48,097 bases of DNA, taken from an uncultured Clostridia bacterium (lineage in GTDB: Bacteria > Bacillota > Clostridia > Oscillospirales > Acutalibacteraceae). The first letter of the stretch is position 1; every line of letters starts with the position of its first letter. The DNA is taken from the NCBI GenBank assembly GCA_946183365.1, contig CAMHAH010000023.1, positions 1-48,097 on the forward strand. The letters run 5' to 3'. The translations under genes and the position numbers were made by a program. Under the pieces are notes generated by a model. It was not told the DNA's origin. It was given only the letters and a program-made list of their open reading frames with translations, and ran no database searches. Shown here piece by piece: positions 14,806-25,729 of this stretch.

Positions 14806-17800
14806 TTATTCCTCTGAAGGAGCGGCGGGAGCTGTGGGGATGAAGTTCTCCTCAAGCTTGATGTTGTTATAACGCGCCATACCTGTACCCGCGGGTACGA
14901 GCTTACCGATGAGGACGTTCTCCTTAAGACCTACCAGCGGATCGACCTTGCCCTTGATAGCGGCGTCGGTGAGTACGCGTGTGGTCTCCTGGAAGGACGC
15001 AGCAGACAGGAAGCTGTCGGTCGCGAGAGAAGCCTTTGTGATACCCAGCAGGAGCTGTGTCCATGTAGCCTCTTTGAGACCCTCTTCACCGTTAGCGATA
15101 CGCTCTTTTATTTCTTTATTAGCATAAAGAACATCGTTGCGGTTATACATCTGACCGGGCATGAAGTCGGTCGAACCCGGATCATCCACTCTTACCTTCT
15201 TGAGCATCTGGCGGACGATGACCTCGATGTGCTTATCGTTGATATCAACACCCTGCAAGCGGTAGGTGCTCTGTACCTCGCTGATAAGGTAGTCCTGAAC
15301 AGCCTTCGCGCCCATGATATCGAGTATATCGTGGGGGTTGACAGCGCCGTCGGTGATCTTGTCGCCCTTACGGATATGCTGACCATCTTCGACAGCTACG
15401 CGGAAGCCGAACGGGATAAGATAGCTCTTCTCCTCGGCTGTCTCGGTGTTGAATACGATAGCGTGACGGGTGTTCTTGATCTCGTCGAAGCGAACTTCAC
15501 CGTCTATCTCAGAGATGATGGCGAGGTTCTTGGGCTTACGGGTCTCAAAGAGCTCTTCAACTCTGGGCAGACCCTGTGTGATATCCTCTGCCGAAGCGAC
15601 ACCGCCCGTATGGAAGGTACGCATCGTAAGCTGTGTACCGGGCTCGCCGATGGACTGAGCGGCGATGATACCGACAGCCTCACCGACCGTGACAGGCTGG
15701 CCGTTGGCAAGGTTGGAGCCGTAGCACTTCTTGCAGACGCCGTGCTTTGAGCGGCAGGCGAGGATCGAGCGGATCTCTACGCTCTCAACGCCGGAATTGC
15801 AGATGATATCAGCCTCTTTATCGCCCATGAGGGTATCCTTGGATACCAGAACGTTGCCGTTCTCGTCGCAGAAATCACGGACGAGGTAACGACCCATGAG
15901 ACGCTCGTGCATCTCTTCGATAACCTGCTTGCCCGCCTTGATGTCAAAGACCTCAAGACCTTCGTTGGCGTGGCAGTCGTCCTCACGGATGATGACCTCC
16001 TGAGATACGTCGACCAGACGGCGGGTCAGATAACCCGAGTCGGCGGTACGAAGCGCGGTATCGGCAAGACCTTTACGCGCGCCGCGGGAGGAGATGAAGT
16101 ATTCGAGGATGTTAAGACCCTCACGGTAGTTAGCTCTGATCGGGATCTCGATGGTCTTACCTGAGGTGTTGGCGATAAGTCCGCGCATACCCGCGAGCTG
16201 TCTGATCTGGCTCATGGAACCACGGGCGCCCGAATCGGCCATCATGTAGATCGGGTTGTAGCGGTCGAGGTTGCTCTGAAGCTTATCGGTAACGTCGTTG
16301 GTCGCCTTCTCCCAGATAGAGAGAACCTTCTCGTATCTCTCCTGGTCGGATCTCAGACCCATGTTGTACTCTTCACGGATAGCGTCGACGTCAGCCTCAG
16401 CCTTCTCGATGATCTCTTTCTTCTCAGGCGGGATGGTAGCGTCGCAGACAGCGACGGTGATCGCGCCGATGGTGGAATATTTGTAGCCCTGCGCCTTGAT
16501 CTTATCCAGGACATCGGCTGTGACCTCGGTACCGTGGACGCGGATGCAGGCGTCGATTATCTTACCGAGCTGCTTCTTGCCGACGAGGAAGTCTACCTCG
16601 AACTTGAAGAGGTTCTCCTCAACGGATCTGTCGACAAAGCCGAGATCCTGAGGAACAGCGCGGTTGAATATTATCTTACCGACCGAGGTATCTACGATAG
16701 CGTGCTTGAGCTCGCCGTCGATGACAGCCTCGCGTCTTACTTTGATCTTGCTGTGGAGCGTTACATAGTGGGTCTGATAAGCCATCAGAGCCTCGTCAAC
16801 GTCCTTGAATACCTTACCCTCGCCGGGCTCTCCGTCCTTGTCGAGCGTCAGATAGTAAGAGCCAAGGATCATATCCTGGGTAGGAACAACGACAGGCTTA
16901 CCGTCTGAGGGCTTCAAGAGGTTGCCGGCTGCCAGCATGAGGAAGCGAGCCTCAGCCTGAGCCTCAGCAGAGAGCGGTACGTGAACAGCCATCTGGTCGC
17001 CGTCGAAGTCGGCGTTGTACGCGGTACATACCAGCGGATGGAGCTTTAAGGCTCTGCCCTCGACGAGTACGGGCTCGAACGCCTGTATACCCAGTCTGTG
17101 AAGTGTAGGAGCGCGGTTGAGCAGTACGGGATGACCCTTGATTACTACCTCGAGAGCGTCCCAGACCTCGGGCTTAGCTCTCTCGACAGCCTTACGGGCA
17201 GCCTTGATGTTCTGAGAAACCTTAGTCTCAACAAGGCGCTTCATAACGAAGGGCTTGAACAGCTCTAAAGCCATCTCCTTAGGCAGACCGCACTGGTACA
17301 TCTTAAGCTCAGGGCCTACGACGATAACCGAACGGCCGGAGTAGTCGACACGCTTACCAAGAAGGTTCTGACGGAAGCGTCCCTGCTTACCCTTGAGCAT
17401 ATCGGAGAGTGACTTTAACGAACGGTTGGAGGGACCCGTTACGGGTCTGCCGCGTCTGCCGTTGTCGATAAGGGCGTCAACAGCCTCCTGCAGCATTCTC
17501 TTCTCGTTGCGGATGATGATATCGGGAGCCTCGAGCTCTAAAAGTCGGGCGAGGCGGTTGTTACGGTTGATAACTCTGCGATAGAGGTCGTTGAGGTCTG
17601 AGGTCGCGAAACGGCCGCCGTCGAGCTGTACCATAGGACGGATATCCGGCGGGATAACCGGCAGTACCTCCAAAATCATCCACTCGGGACGGTTGCCCGA
17701 GAGACGGAACGCCTCTACTACCTCAAGGCGCTTTGAGAGACGGGCTCTCTTCTGAGAGGTAGAGCAGTTCTCGAGAGCCTCTTTGATCTCGGCAGAGAGA

Positions 17801-18357
17801 GCATCAAGGTCGATCTCAGCCAGCAGGTCGCGGATAGCCTCAGCGCCCATGCCCGCCTTGAAGTCGTCCTCATACTTCTCGCGCATATCGCGGTACTCCT
17901 GCTCAGAAAGGAGCTGGAGCTTAGAGAGCTCTCTGGCGTCGCCGGGATCGGTTACGATATAGGATGAGAAGTAAAGCACCTTCTCGAGTGTTCTCGGAGA
18001 GATATCCAGCATGAGAGAGATCCTCGACGGGATACCCTTGAAGTACCAGATATGAGATACGGGAGCGGCGAGCTCGATATGACCCATACGCTCTCTTCTT
18101 ACCTTGGCGCGGGTGACCTCAACGCCGCAGCGGTCACATATCTTGCCCTTATAGCGGATACGCTTGTACTTACCGCAGTTACATTCCCAGTCCTTGGTGG
18201 GTCCGAAAATACGCTCGCAGAAAAGTCCGTTGCGCTCGGGCTTTAAGGTTCTGTAGTTGATCGTCTCAGGCTTTTTTACCTCGCCGTAAGACCATTCTCT
18301 TATTTGATCGGGAGAAGCAAGACCGATTTTAATTGAGTCAAAAACGTTATTATCCAT
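14806..18357 (-). CDS. rpoC: DNA-directed RNA polymerase subunit beta'
   Basis: The protein has 1183 aa. The N-terminal zinc site is present (CNCGKYK and CDRCGVE), as are the catalytic NADFDGD motif (residues 448-454) that holds the active-site Mg2+, the second zinc site ([11 protein letters not shown]) and the trigger-loop/bridge region ([42 protein letters not shown] within one conserved stretch). The start is ATG 18357 with AAGGAGGGG upstream, 16 bp after rpoB. It forms the catalytic core of RNA polymerase with RpoB. The C-terminus ends just before a strong terminator. No str-operon genes (rpsL, rpsG, fusA) follow, which is unusual compared with many Firmicutes. Confidence 0.99.
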   Translation of the reverse strand: MDNNVFDSIKIGLASPDQIREWSYGEVKKPETINYRTLKPERNGLFCERIFGPTKDWECNCGKYKRIRYKGKICDRCGVEVTRAKVRRERMGHIELAAPVSHIWYFKGIPSRISLMLDISPRTLEKVLYFSSYIVTDPGDARELSKLQLLSEQEYRDMREKYEDDFKAGMGAEAIRDLLAEIDLDALSAEIKEALENCSTSQKRARLSKRLEVVEAFRLSGNRPEWMILEVLPVIPPDIRPMVQLDGGRFATSDLNDLYRRVINRNNRLARLLELEAPDIIIRNEKRMLQEAVDALIDNGRRGRPVTGPSNRSLKSLSDMLKGKQGRFRQNLLGKRVDYSGRSVIVVGPELKMYQCGLPKEMALELFKPFVMKRLVETKVSQNIKAARKAVERAKPEVWDALEVVIKGHPVLLNRAPTLHRLGIQAFEPVLVEGRALKLHPLVCTAYNADFDGDQMAVHVPLSAEAQAEARFLMLAAGNLLKPSDGKPVVVPTQDMILGSYYLTLDKDGEPGEGKVFKDVDEALMAYQTHYVTLHSKIKVRREAVIDGELKHAIVDTSVGKIIFNRAVPQDLGFVDRSVEENLFKFEVDFLVGKKQLGKIIDACIRVHGTEVTADVLDKIKAQGYKYSTIGAITVAVCDATIPPEKKEIIEKAEADVDAIREEYNMGLRSDQERYEKVLSIWEKATNDVTDKLQSNLDRYNPIYMMADSGARGSMSQIRQLAGMRGLIANTSGKTIEIPIRANYREGLNILEYFISSRGARKGLADTALRTADSGYLTRRLVDVSQEVIIREDDCHANEGLEVFDIKAGKQVIEEMHERLMGRYLVRDFCDENGNVLVSKDTLMGDKEADIICNSGVESVEIRSILACRSKHGVCKKCYGSNLANGQPVTVGEAVGIIAAQSIGEPGTQLTMRTFHTGGVASAEDITQGLPRVEELFETRKPKNLAIISEIDGEVRFDEIKNTRHAIVFNTETAEEKSYLIPFGFRVAVEDGQHIRKGDKITDGAVNPHDILDIMGAKAVQDYLISEVQSTYRLQGVDINDKHIEVIVRQMLKKVRVDDPGSTDFMPGQMYNRNDVLYANKEIKERIANGEEGLKEATWTQLLLGITKASLATDSFLSAASFQETTRVLTDAAIKGKVDPLVGLKENVLIGKLVPAGTGMARYNNIKLEENFIPTAPAAPSEE

Positions 18358-18373
18358 TACAGCCCCTCCTTAG

Positions 18374-21300
18374 TTATATTTCATCTGAGCCGAAGTCATC
18401 ATAATCGAGCATATCGTCCTGATCCTCAAATATAGATGACTCGTCAAACATATTGCCCTCTTCGTCCTGATCCTCGTCAAGCAGGAAGCCGTCCATAGAG
18501 GTCATTACCTGATCCTCCTCGAGGGTCTCGTCGTCGGTAGCTACGGGGATATCGTCGTCCTCGTCGAAGTGCTGCTTTAAGTCGATCTCCTCGCCATCGG
18601 AGTTGAGTACGCGAACGTCGAGAGAGAGCGACTGCAGTTCTTTGATAAGGACCTTGAAGGACTCGGGGATACCGGGTGTGGGGATATTCTGACCCTTTAC
18701 GATGGACTCATAAGCCTTTACACGGCCTACTACGTCATCGGACTTGACGGTCAATATCTCCTGCAGGGTATAAGCCGCGCCGTAAGCCTCGAGCGCCCAG
18801 ACTTCCATCTCACCGAAGCGCTGACCGCCGAACTGAGCCTTACCGCCCAAGGGCTGCTGGGTTACCAGTGAGTAAGGACCTGTTGAACGGGCGTGGATCT
18901 TATCGTCAACGAGGTGATGGAGCTTGAGGTAGTACATATAACCTACGGTTACGGGGTTATCGAAGGGTTCGCCTGTTCTGCCGTCGCGCAGCTGGGTCTT
19001 GCCCTCCATAGAAATGCCGTTATGTCTGAAGCACTCGCCGAAGTCGATACCGGTAACCTCGCGCATATCGGGATAATCGTCCTTGTCCCTGATCTGCTCG
19101 AACAGCTCAAAGATATCCTGCTCGTGAGCGCCGTCGAATACGGGGGTCATGATCTTCCAGCCCAGCGCCTTGCAGGCGTAGCCGAGGTGGACCTCAAGTA
19201 CCTGACCGATGTTCATACGGGAAGGTACGCCGAGGGGGTTCAAAACGATATCGAGCGGAGTACCGTCGGGCAGGAAGGGCATATCCTCAACAGGGAGTAT
19301 GCGCGAAACAACACCCTTGTTGCCGTGGCGTCCGGCCATCTTGTCGCCGACAGAGATCTTGCGCTTCTGAGCGAGATAGCAGCGGACTACCTTGTTCACG
19401 CCGGGCTGCAGCTCGTCGCGGCTGTCCTCGCGGGTGAATACCTTTACGTCTACTACGATACCGCTCTCGCCGTGAGGAACGCGCAGCGAGGTATCTCTGA
19501 CCTCTCTCGCCTTCTCGCCGAAGATCGCTCTGAGAAGTCTCTCCTCAGCTGTGAGCTCGGTCTCGCCCTTGGGGGTTACCTTACCGACAAGGATATCGCC
19601 TGCGTGAACCTCGGCGCCTACATGGATGATACCGTTCTCGTCAAGATCCTTGAGCATATCCTCGCCGACATTGGGGATGTCGCGGGTTATCTCTTCGGGT
19701 CCGAGCTTGGTATCACGGGCGTCGATCTCGTATTCTTCGATATGGATAGATGTATAAACATCATCGCGGACTATCTTTTCGTTGATAAGAACAGCGTCCT
19801 CGTAGTTGTAGCCCTCCCAGGTCATGAAGCCGATCAAAGCGTTCTTACCGAGGGAGATCTCGCCGTTCTTGGTAGCGGGGCCGTCAGCCAGCACCTCGCC
19901 CTTAGAGACGCGCTGTCCGCGCTCTACAACGGGGATCTGGTTGATACAGGTGCCCTGGTTGGAGCGGAGGAACTTGATGACCTCGTGCTCCTTTACCTTG
20001 CCGTTGTCATACTGGACAACGATATGGTTGGCGTCTACGCTCATTACGGTACCGTCGTCATCGGCGAGTACGCAAACGCCGGAGTCGGTACCTGCCTTGT
20101 ACTCCATGCCTGTACCGACGATAGGAGACTGGGTGACCATGAGCGGTACAGCCTGTCTCTGCATGTTTGAGCCCATCAGCGCGCGGTTCGCGTCATCGTT
20201 CTCGAGGAACGGGATCATAGCGGTAGCTACCGATACGACCATTCTCGGAGAAACGTCCATGTAATCGAACTTAGAAGCCTTGAGCTCGACGAACTCGTCC
20301 TTATGACGGCCTACGACCTTCTTGTGGATGAAGCGGCCTTCTTCGTCGAGGGGTTCGTTAGCCTGAGCTACTCTGAACTCGTCCTCCATGTCGGCTGTCA
20401 TATAGACGACCTCTTTGGTGACTATGCCTGTCTCTTTGTCGATCTTGCGGAACGGAGCCTCTATAAAGCCGTACTCGTTGACGCGCGCAAAGGTAGCGAG
20501 GTAGGAGATCAGACCGATGTTAGGACCTTCGGGGGTCTCGATAGGACACATACGTCCGTAGTGGGTATAATGTACGTCACGAACCTCAAATCCGGCTCTG
20601 TCTCGGCTCAGACCGCCGGGACCCAACGCTGACAGACGTCTTTTATGTGTCAGCTCGGCAAGGGGGTTGGTCTGATCCATGAACTGTGACAGCGGCGAGG
20701 AACCGAAGAATTCCTTGATAGCCGCGGTTACGGGACGGATATTGATAAGCGACGCGGGAGTGAGAGCCTCGGGATCCTGAGCCTGCAGGGTCATACGCTC
20801 GCGGATAACACGCTCGAGACGTGAGAAACCGATGCGGAACTGGTTCTGCAGCAGCTCGCCTACGCAGCGGATGCGGCGGTTTCCGAGGTGGTCGATGTCG
20901 TCTGTAGTGCCGACGTGCTCGGCAAGACAGTTCATATAGTTGACCGAAGCGAAGATATCGTCGGTGGTGATGTGATTGGGTACAAGCTCATGGGCTCTGC
21001 GCTCGATCTCAGCCTTGAGCTCGTCCTCGTTCTCACAGGAGTCGAGGATCTCACACAGAACGTCGAAGGAAACTCTCTCTTTTACGCCTAAGGGAGCGCA
21101 GTCGAAATCGACATAGGCGTTGATATCTACCATGCCGTTTGAGAGGACCTTGATCTCGTGGCCTTCATCACCCGCGATGAACGCGAACTTTACACCCGCG
21201 TTATCGATCTCGGCAGCTTTCTCGCGTGTGATCGTGTCGCCGCGCTGAGCGAGGACCTCGCCGGTACGGGGAGCGATGATGGGCTGTGTGAGAGTGCGGC

Positions 21301-22171
21301 CTGTGATACGGCCGGCTAAATTGAGCTTTTTGTTATATTTATATCTGCCGACGCGAGACATATCATAACGTCTCTGGTCAAAGAAAAGGTTGTTGATGTG
21401 GGTCTGAGCGCTCTCGATCGTGGGCGGCTCAGAGGGACGCAGCTTGCGGTAGACCTCGATAAGTCCGTCCTCTACGCTCTTGCAGCCGTCCTTCTCAAAG
21501 GTAGCCTTGATGCGCTTGTCGTCGCCGAACATCTCGATGATATCGCCGTCGGTGCCGAGACCTAAGGCTCTGAGGAATACGGTGATAGGCAGCTTGCGGT
21601 TCTTATCTATACGGACATAGAAAACGTCGTTTACGTCGTTCTCATACTCAAGCCAAGCGCCGCGGTTAGGGATGACTGTTGATGAAAACAGCTCCTTACC
21701 GGTCTTGTCATGGTCCATCTTGAAGTATACGCCCGGTGAACGGACGAGCTGAGATACGATAACGCGCTCAGCGCCGTTGATGACGAATGTACCGGAGTCG
21801 GTCATGAGCGGGAACTCGCCCATGAATACGTTGCTCTCCTTGATCTCGCCTGTCTCTTTGTTGAGCAGACGGGCGGTAACGCGCATAGCCGCCGAGTATG
21901 TGGCGTCTCTCTCCTTACATTCGATGACAGAGTAGTTGGGATGGTCTACATCGAGGGTGTAGTCGATGAAATCGAGCACAAGGTTGTTCTGGTAATCGTT
22001 GATACCCGATACATCCTTGAAAACCTCTTTGAGACCTTCGTCCAGGAACCACTGGTAGGACTTCTTCTGGATTTCGATAAGGTTCGGCATACCGATGACG
22101 TCTTCGATCTTGCCGAAGCTCTTACGCTCCGCTTTGCCCAGTTTAACGTCTTTGACATTAACCAAAAGCAC
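18374..22171 (-). CDS. rpoB: DNA-directed RNA polymerase subunit beta
   Basis: The protein has 1265 aa. The rifampicin-binding region is intact and of the sensitive type ([19 protein letters not shown] and [13 protein letters not shown], around residues 485-520), followed by the conserved [16 protein letters not shown] and, nearer the C-terminus, [10 protein letters not shown]. The C-terminus carries an acidic tail with many Asp/Glu residues. The start is uncertain: GTG 22171 has AGGAG only 4 nt upstream, and an in-frame TTG six bases later would have better spacing. A consensus promoter lies at 22390-22418, giving a leader of about 210 nt. The gene is divergent from birA instead of following rplKAJL, the usual arrangement. 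Confidence 0.99.
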   Translation of the reverse strand: MLLVNVKDVKLGKAERKSFGKIEDVIGMPNLIEIQKKSYQWFLDEGLKEVFKDVSGINDYQNNLVLDFIDYTLDVDHPNYSVIECKERDATYSAAMRVTARLLNKETGEIKESNVFMGEFPLMTDSGTFVINGAERVIVSQLVRSPGVYFKMDHDKTGKELFSSTVIPNRGAWLEYENDVNDVFYVRIDKNRKLPITVFLRALGLGTDGDIIEMFGDDKRIKATFEKDGCKSVEDGLIEVYRKLRPSEPPTIESAQTHINNLFFDQRRYDMSRVGRYKYNKKLNLAGRITGRTLTQPIIAPRTGEVLAQRGDTITREKAAEIDNAGVKFAFIAGDEGHEIKVLSNGMVDINAYVDFDCAPLGVKERVSFDVLCEILDSCENEDELKAEIERRAHELVPNHITTDDIFASVNYMNCLAEHVGTTDDIDHLGNRRIRCVGELLQNQFRIGFSRLERVIRERMTLQAQDPEALTPASLINIRPVTAAIKEFFGSSPLSQFMDQTNPLAELTHKRRLSALGPGGLSRDRAGFEVRDVHYTHYGRMCPIETPEGPNIGLISYLATFARVNEYGFIEAPFRKIDKETGIVTKEVVYMTADMEDEFRVAQANEPLDEEGRFIHKKVVGRHKDEFVELKASKFDYMDVSPRMVVSVATAMIPFLENDDANRALMGSNMQRQAVPLMVTQSPIVGTGMEYKAGTDSGVCVLADDDGTVMSVDANHIVVQYDNGKVKEHEVIKFLRSNQGTCINQIPVVERGQRVSKGEVLADGPATKNGEISLGKNALIGFMTWEGYNYEDAVLINEKIVRDDVYTSIHIEEYEIDARDTKLGPEEITRDIPNVGEDMLKDLDENGIIHVGAEVHAGDILVGKVTPKGETELTAEERLLRAIFGEKAREVRDTSLRVPHGESGIVVDVKVFTREDSRDELQPGVNKVVRCYLAQKRKISVGDKMAGRHGNKGVVSRILPVEDMPFLPDGTPLDIVLNPLGVPSRMNIGQVLEVHLGYACKALGWKIMTPVFDGAHEQDIFELFEQIRDKDDYPDMREVTGIDFGECFRHNGISMEGKTQLRDGRTGEPFDNPVTVGYMYYLKLHHLVDDKIHARSTGPYSLVTQQPLGGKAQFGGQRFGEMEVWALEAYGAAYTLQEILTVKSDDVVGRVKAYESIVKGQNIPTPGIPESFKVLIKELQSLSLDVRVLNSDGEEIDLKQHFDEDDDIPVATDDETLEEDQVMTSMDGFLLDEDQDEEGNMFDESSIFEDQDDMLDYDDFGSDEI

Positions 22172-22298
22172 ATCACTCCTTTTTTATAAGTATAATGGGT
22201 CGATTGAGATAGTTTCGGTAGGGTCATCCCCCGCCCCGCGGGCTGATTTGAAAATCGGTCAGCTCGGAGATATACACAAAACAATTTCAAATTCACTC

Positions 22299-22327
22299 TT
22301 GACAAACGGCTCAGACTTTGCTATCAT
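22299..22327 (+). promoter_or_regulatory. Plus-strand promoter toward birA
   Basis: -35 TTGACA (22299-22304), a 17-bp spacer and -10 TATCAT (22322-22327). The predicted start near 22334 gives a birA leader of about 290 nt. A second -10-like TATAAT at 22560-22565 lacks a clear -35. The first promoter lies inside the rpoB leader on the other strand. Confidence 0.6.
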
Positions 22328-22389
22328 ACTTTGTCGAAAAATTCACGCTCGTCAAAAGGCGTATATTTCCCATAATGATACATTGTAGT

Positions 22390-22418
22390 ATTCTAAATGA
22401 TTTTTAAAAGAAAGTCAA
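22390..22418 (-). promoter_or_regulatory. rpoB promoter
   Basis: Minus strand: -35 TTGACT (22418-22413), a 17-bp spacer and -10 TAGAAT (22395-22390). Transcription would begin near 22383. Because the plus-strand promoter lies further left, the first ~50 nt of the rpoB and birA transcripts would be complementary. Confidence 0.65.
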
Positions 22419-22625
22419 TGATTTTTCTTGAAATTTTTAAAATTTTCTGCTTTTAATTCTAATTTGCAATTATAAATCAAAATCATTGTATCTCGGGAAA
22501 ATAGTGAACACCCGACAGCGTTTAATGTTTTATAAGCGTATTCAGAGCTGTTGTTTAGATATAATAAACAATTCTCTGACAGGTTCAATATAAATTTGGT
22601 ATCACTTAACGAAGGAAGCGTAAAA

Positions 22626-23372
22626 ATGGCTCTCTCAAAGGAAAAAATAATAAATAAACTAAAAAATAAAGCCGCCGTACACGTTTACGGCAGCATAGAC
22701 TCGACCAACAACGAGGCTAAGCGCAGGGCGGATACGGACAGCGGTATACATATATACGCATCTGCCCATCAGACAGCAGGCAGAGGCAGGCGCGGTCACG
22801 ACTTCTACTCGCCCGATGGCACGGGGCTGTATATGACCCTCTCGCTCCCCGTCAAGGGTCTTGCGGATATCCAGCACATCACCTGCGCCGCGGCTGTGGC
22901 TGTATGTGAGGCTATAGAGGAGCTGAGCGACGTAGAGCCGATGATAAAATGGGTGAACGATATTTTTGTGAACGGCAGAAAGGCTGTCGGCATACTCACG
23001 GAGCTGTACAGCAAAGAGGGCAATACTCCCTCAGCGGTGATAGTAGGTATCGGGCTGAACCTAAAGACAGAGAGCTTCCCCGACGAGATAGCCGCTACGG
23101 CGGGCAACATCGGGGATATAGAGCCCGAGAGCCTGTGCGCCCGGATATCGGACAGGCTGATCGAATATTACGGCGATCTCGGCGATAATTCTATTATAGA
23201 AAAATACACTAAAAGAAACCTGTGTATAGGCAAAGAGGTGAGCTTTATTAAGGACGGCAAAGAAATGACCGCCACGGCTGTCGGGATAGACAGCGCAGGC
23301 GGTCTGATAGTTGAAAACAAAGGAGAGCGAATGACGCTCAACTCAGGCGAAATATCGGTAAAGATAAATTGA
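22626..23372 (+). CDS. birA: Biotin-[acetyl-CoA-carboxylase] ligase, class I (no HTH)
   Basis: The enzyme attaches biotin to the biotinyl-carrier lysine of carboxylases using ATP. The start is ATG 22626 (MALSKEKIINK) with GAAGGAAG upstream; an open frame 25 codons longer has no ribosome site. At 248 aa it is a class I enzyme without the N-terminal DNA-binding domain of E. coli BirA, so it should not repress transcription. Visible motifs are DSTNNEAKR (substrate-binding), the biotinyl-AMP loop GRGRRG, and KWVNDIFVNGRKAVGILTE (catalytic lysine region), followed by the small C-terminal SH3-like domain. It is divergent from rpoB and followed by a palindromic repeat. Confidence 0.96.
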   Translation: MALSKEKIINKLKNKAAVHVYGSIDSTNNEAKRRADTDSGIHIYASAHQTAGRGRRGHDFYSPDGTGLYMTLSLPVKGLADIQHITCAAAVAVCEAIEELSDVEPMIKWVNDIFVNGRKAVGILTELYSKEGNTPSAVIVGIGLNLKTESFPDEIAATAGNIGDIEPESLCARISDRLIEYYGDLGDNSIIEKYTKRNLCIGKEVSFIKDGKEMTATAVGIDSAGGLIVENKGERMTLNSGEISVKIN

Positions 23373-23428
23373 TCTGCGCGAAGCGCAATTCAGCTCGCCG
23401 CAGCCGAATTTAGCTGCGCGAAGCGCTA
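23372..23428. repeat. Short palindromic intergenic repeat, two copies
   Basis: CTGCGCGAAGCGC occurs twice as a direct repeat (23374-23386 and 23414-23426). Each copy folds into a GCGC-GAA-GCGC mini-hairpin, and AATTC and GAATT lie between them. The second copy runs into the stop codon of the convergent phosphoribosyltransferase-like gene. Confidence 0.75.
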
Positions 23429-24061
23429 CAGTTTTGAGCAGCCGTAGCTGTTGACCAGAGCCTCGAGCTTCTCTCCGTTCTGACACATCGGGCAGCGGTG
23501 GGGCTTGTAGCTCTGATAATCCTCAAGGTCATGGGGATTGAATATAGAGGTCACGGGGTAGCCGTCGCACTCGCCTACCGTGGCGAATATAGCGGATACG
23601 CCTACGACATGACCGCCGTAGTACTTGATGGCGTCGACAGCGGCAAGGGCGCTTCTGCCTGTAGTGACTGAAGCCGCGAGGATCAAAACGTGCTTGTTCT
23701 CTACCATATGAGCGGTATTATCGCGGAACACCATTTGACCGTTGCCGATGAACTCGGGGGTCACGATATAGATGGTCTGGTGAGCGTTGAGGTTCATGAA
23801 GCTCGCGTCGGTGAGCTCCTGAGCTACGAACGCGCCGATGACCTCTGTTCCGTCAAGGCAGATTATGGTATCTATGATAGTGTTGGTGCGGTAAAAGGAC
23901 ACTATCTCTCTGGCTACAGCCTTTGCCTCTGACATACGGTACTTCTGGGTAGTAACGTCGATATAGTAGTTGGTATGGCTGTGCATGGTGGCAAAGTGAC
24001 CCTTCTGCACACGCAGGAAGAGCTCCGGATTGCGGGTTTTGATCTTGAACTCGGTTGCCAT
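23426..24061 (-). CDS. Phosphoribosyltransferase-fold protein with degenerate PRPP motif (211 aa)
   Basis: The fold resembles orotate phosphoribosyltransferase (PyrE-like). The segment HVLILAASVTTGRSALAAVD (residues 124-143) lines up with the PRPP-binding loop, and CLDGTEVIGAF (68-78) with an upstream substrate loop. The two acidic residues normally found before the TTG of the PRPP motif are replaced by Ala-Ala-Ser, so classical Mg-PRPP catalysis is doubtful. The C-terminus has CPMC (190-193), a possible metal site. Start ATG 24061 follows GGAGGTATAACA. It ends the pro/patatin gene run, 17 bp after patatin, so it is probably co-transcribed. Its substrate is unknown; no other pyrimidine gene is nearby. 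Confidence 0.75.
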   Translation of the reverse strand: MATEFKIKTRNPELFLRVQKGHFATMHSHTNYYIDVTTQKYRMSEAKAVAREIVSFYRTNTIIDTIICLDGTEVIGAFVAQELTDASFMNLNAHQTIYIVTPEFIGNGQMVFRDNTAHMVENKHVLILAASVTTGRSALAAVDAIKYYGGHVVGVSAIFATVGECDGYPVTSIFNPHDLEDYQSYKPHRCPMCQNGEKLEALVNSYGCSKL

Positions 24062-24078
24062 TGTTATACCTCCAAATA

Positions 24079-24927
24079 TTATTTTACAAACTCTTTTATC
24101 TTGTCAAGCTCTCTGAGAGCGACCTTTCTGCCCTCGTTATATGCCGTGTTGAGCTTATCGGGATCGTGCTCTGTCCTCGAGATATCAAGCGCCTCGTCGG
24201 GACAGATGACAAGGGTGTCTCCCCTTTTCTCACACTCAAAGACATACTGCCGCTGAAAGCCGTACATCCTGTGTCTGTCAGCCATGACCCTGACCATTGC
24301 GGGATATTTCCACAGAGCCAGCTCCGTAAGCACGGTGCTTGCGGGAGATTTGATATAATCTCTGGCTCTGGTGAGGACTACGACGTTCTTCTTATACCCC
24401 TGCTTTTGCATGAAGCTCAGCGGTATTGAGTCGCTCATACCGCCGTCGAGCAGAGTGCGGCCGCCGACCTTGACGGGCCGCGACACCATAGGCATAGAGG
24501 CTGAGGCGCGCATCCAATCATAGCAATCACGGTCGACCTTATCGAGCCGCTTATATACCGGCTCACCGGTGAAAACATCGGTACACACGACATAGAAAGC
24601 CATAGGATTGTTCTCAAAGGCTTCTTTATCAAATATATCGAGCTCTTCGGGGATCTCGCGGTAGCAGAAATCTGCGCCGTAGAGATCTCCTGTTTTTATC
24701 AGCGAGCAGAATGAGCAGTAGCGCTTATCCTTACAAAATCTGAGGTTATAACGGATAGCCCTGCCGGGCTGACGGCTCTTGAAATTACATCCGAACGCCG
24801 CTCCGGCGGATACTCCGACCATAGCGCCGAACTCGATACCGTTCTCACTCATTACATCGGTAACGCCCGCGGTGAACATACCGCGCATAGCGCCGCCCTC
24901 TAATACAAGACCTGTGCTCATACTCAT
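24079..24927 (-). CDS. Patatin-like phospholipase family protein
   Basis: A Ser-Asp dyad lipid acyl hydrolase fold is seen: oxyanion loop LEGGAMRG, nucleophile elbow GVSAGA, and the catalytic Asp in LLDGGMSDSIP. There is no signal peptide, so it is likely cytosolic or membrane-associated. The frame opens at a TTG (24942) inside proC, but ATG 24927 directly after the proC stop (or ATG 24921) is more likely. The start choice is not certain because no strong ribosome site is present; coupling to proC translation is plausible. A Cys-containing segment (FCKDKRYCSFC, about residues 60-70) is notable. Close bacterial relatives are annotated as patatin-like phospholipases of unknown substrate. Confidence 0.9.
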   Translation of the reverse strand: MSMSTGLVLEGGAMRGMFTAGVTDVMSENGIEFGAMVGVSAGAAFGCNFKSRQPGRAIRYNLRFCKDKRYCSFCSLIKTGDLYGADFCYREIPEELDIFDKEAFENNPMAFYVVCTDVFTGEPVYKRLDKVDRDCYDWMRASASMPMVSRPVKVGGRTLLDGGMSDSIPLSFMQKQGYKKNVVVLTRARDYIKSPASTVLTELALWKYPAMVRVMADRHRMYGFQRQYVFECEKRGDTLVICPDEALDISRTEHDPDKLNTAYNEGRKVALRELDKIKEFVK

Positions 24928-24928
24928 C

Positions 24929-25729
24929 TTACGCGTTACCAAGCTCTATATTGCGCTTATAAGAAGCTGTTATCGCCTCGACTACAGCCTCTTCCATACC
25001 CTTTTCATCGAGCACCTTGACGCCCTCGATGGTGCTGCCGCCGGGCGAGCATACGTTGGCTATAAGCTGGTCGGGATCCTGAGAGCTGCTCTCGAGGAGC
25101 TTCGCGGCGCCCTTGACGGTCTGAACAGCGAGCGAGAGCGCGGTCTCACCGTCGAGACCAGCGTCTGTACCGCCCTGAGCCAGAGCGCGGATGAATTTAT
25201 ACACGAATGCGGGACCGCAGCCCGAGAGAGCGCAGCCGGCGTCCATGAGGCTCTCGTCCATGCCGGTGAGCTGACCCGCGTGCTTCATGAGATTTAGGAA
25301 GTTACCTATCTCTACCTTACTTACGTTCTCGGAGGTAGTATAGAGTATCTCGCCCTCGCCTACCGAAGCGGGCATATTGGGCATGATGCGGATGACCTTG
25401 TAATCGCTGCCCGCCATACGGCGGATGGTGGCGATGCTGAGACCCGCCGCCATAGATACCAGAACGATATCGGGACGATTCTCGAGAGACTTCTTGATCT
25501 CTTCGAGCACCTCGCCCATGATCTGAGGCTTAACGCCTAAGAATACATACTGGCACTCGTTGGCGACGGAGCGGCTGTCGGCGAACTCACAACCGATATA
25601 TTTGGCGAGCTCGGCAGCTTTGCCTGCGTCATGGTCGCACAAAAGTATCTGTTTGGTTGATTTTGAAGCGGCTCTCGCGAGAGCTCCGCCCATGTTGCCT
25701 ACACCGATAAAACCTAATCTGTAATTCAT
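24929..25729 (-). CDS. proC: Pyrroline-5-carboxylate reductase
   Basis: Last step of proline synthesis: reduces 1-pyrroline-5-carboxylate to L-proline with NAD(P)H. The protein has 266 aa with an N-terminal Rossmann motif ([15 protein letters not shown]) and the C-terminal family signature around [19 protein letters not shown] 25729 overlaps the proA stop by 4 bp (ATGA), so translation is coupled. It forms a biosynthetic operon with proB and proA. Confidence 0.97.
   Translation of the reverse strand: MNYRLGFIGVGNMGGALARAASKSTKQILLCDHDAGKAAELAKYIGCEFADSRSVANECQYVFLGVKPQIMGEVLEEIKKSLENRPDIVLVSMAAGLSIATIRRMAGSDYKVIRIMPNMPASVGEGEILYTTSENVSKVEIGNFLNLMKHAGQLTGMDESLMDAGCALSGCGPAFVYKFIRALAQGGTDAGLDGETALSLAVQTVKGAAKLLESSSQDPDQLIANVCSPGGSTIEGVKVLDEKGMEEAVVEAITASYKRNIELGNA

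Noticed and set aside
18893..20170. 425-codon plus-strand ORF opposite rpoB
   Set aside because: Antisense shadow of a highly conserved, GC-biased gene; no start context or promoter.
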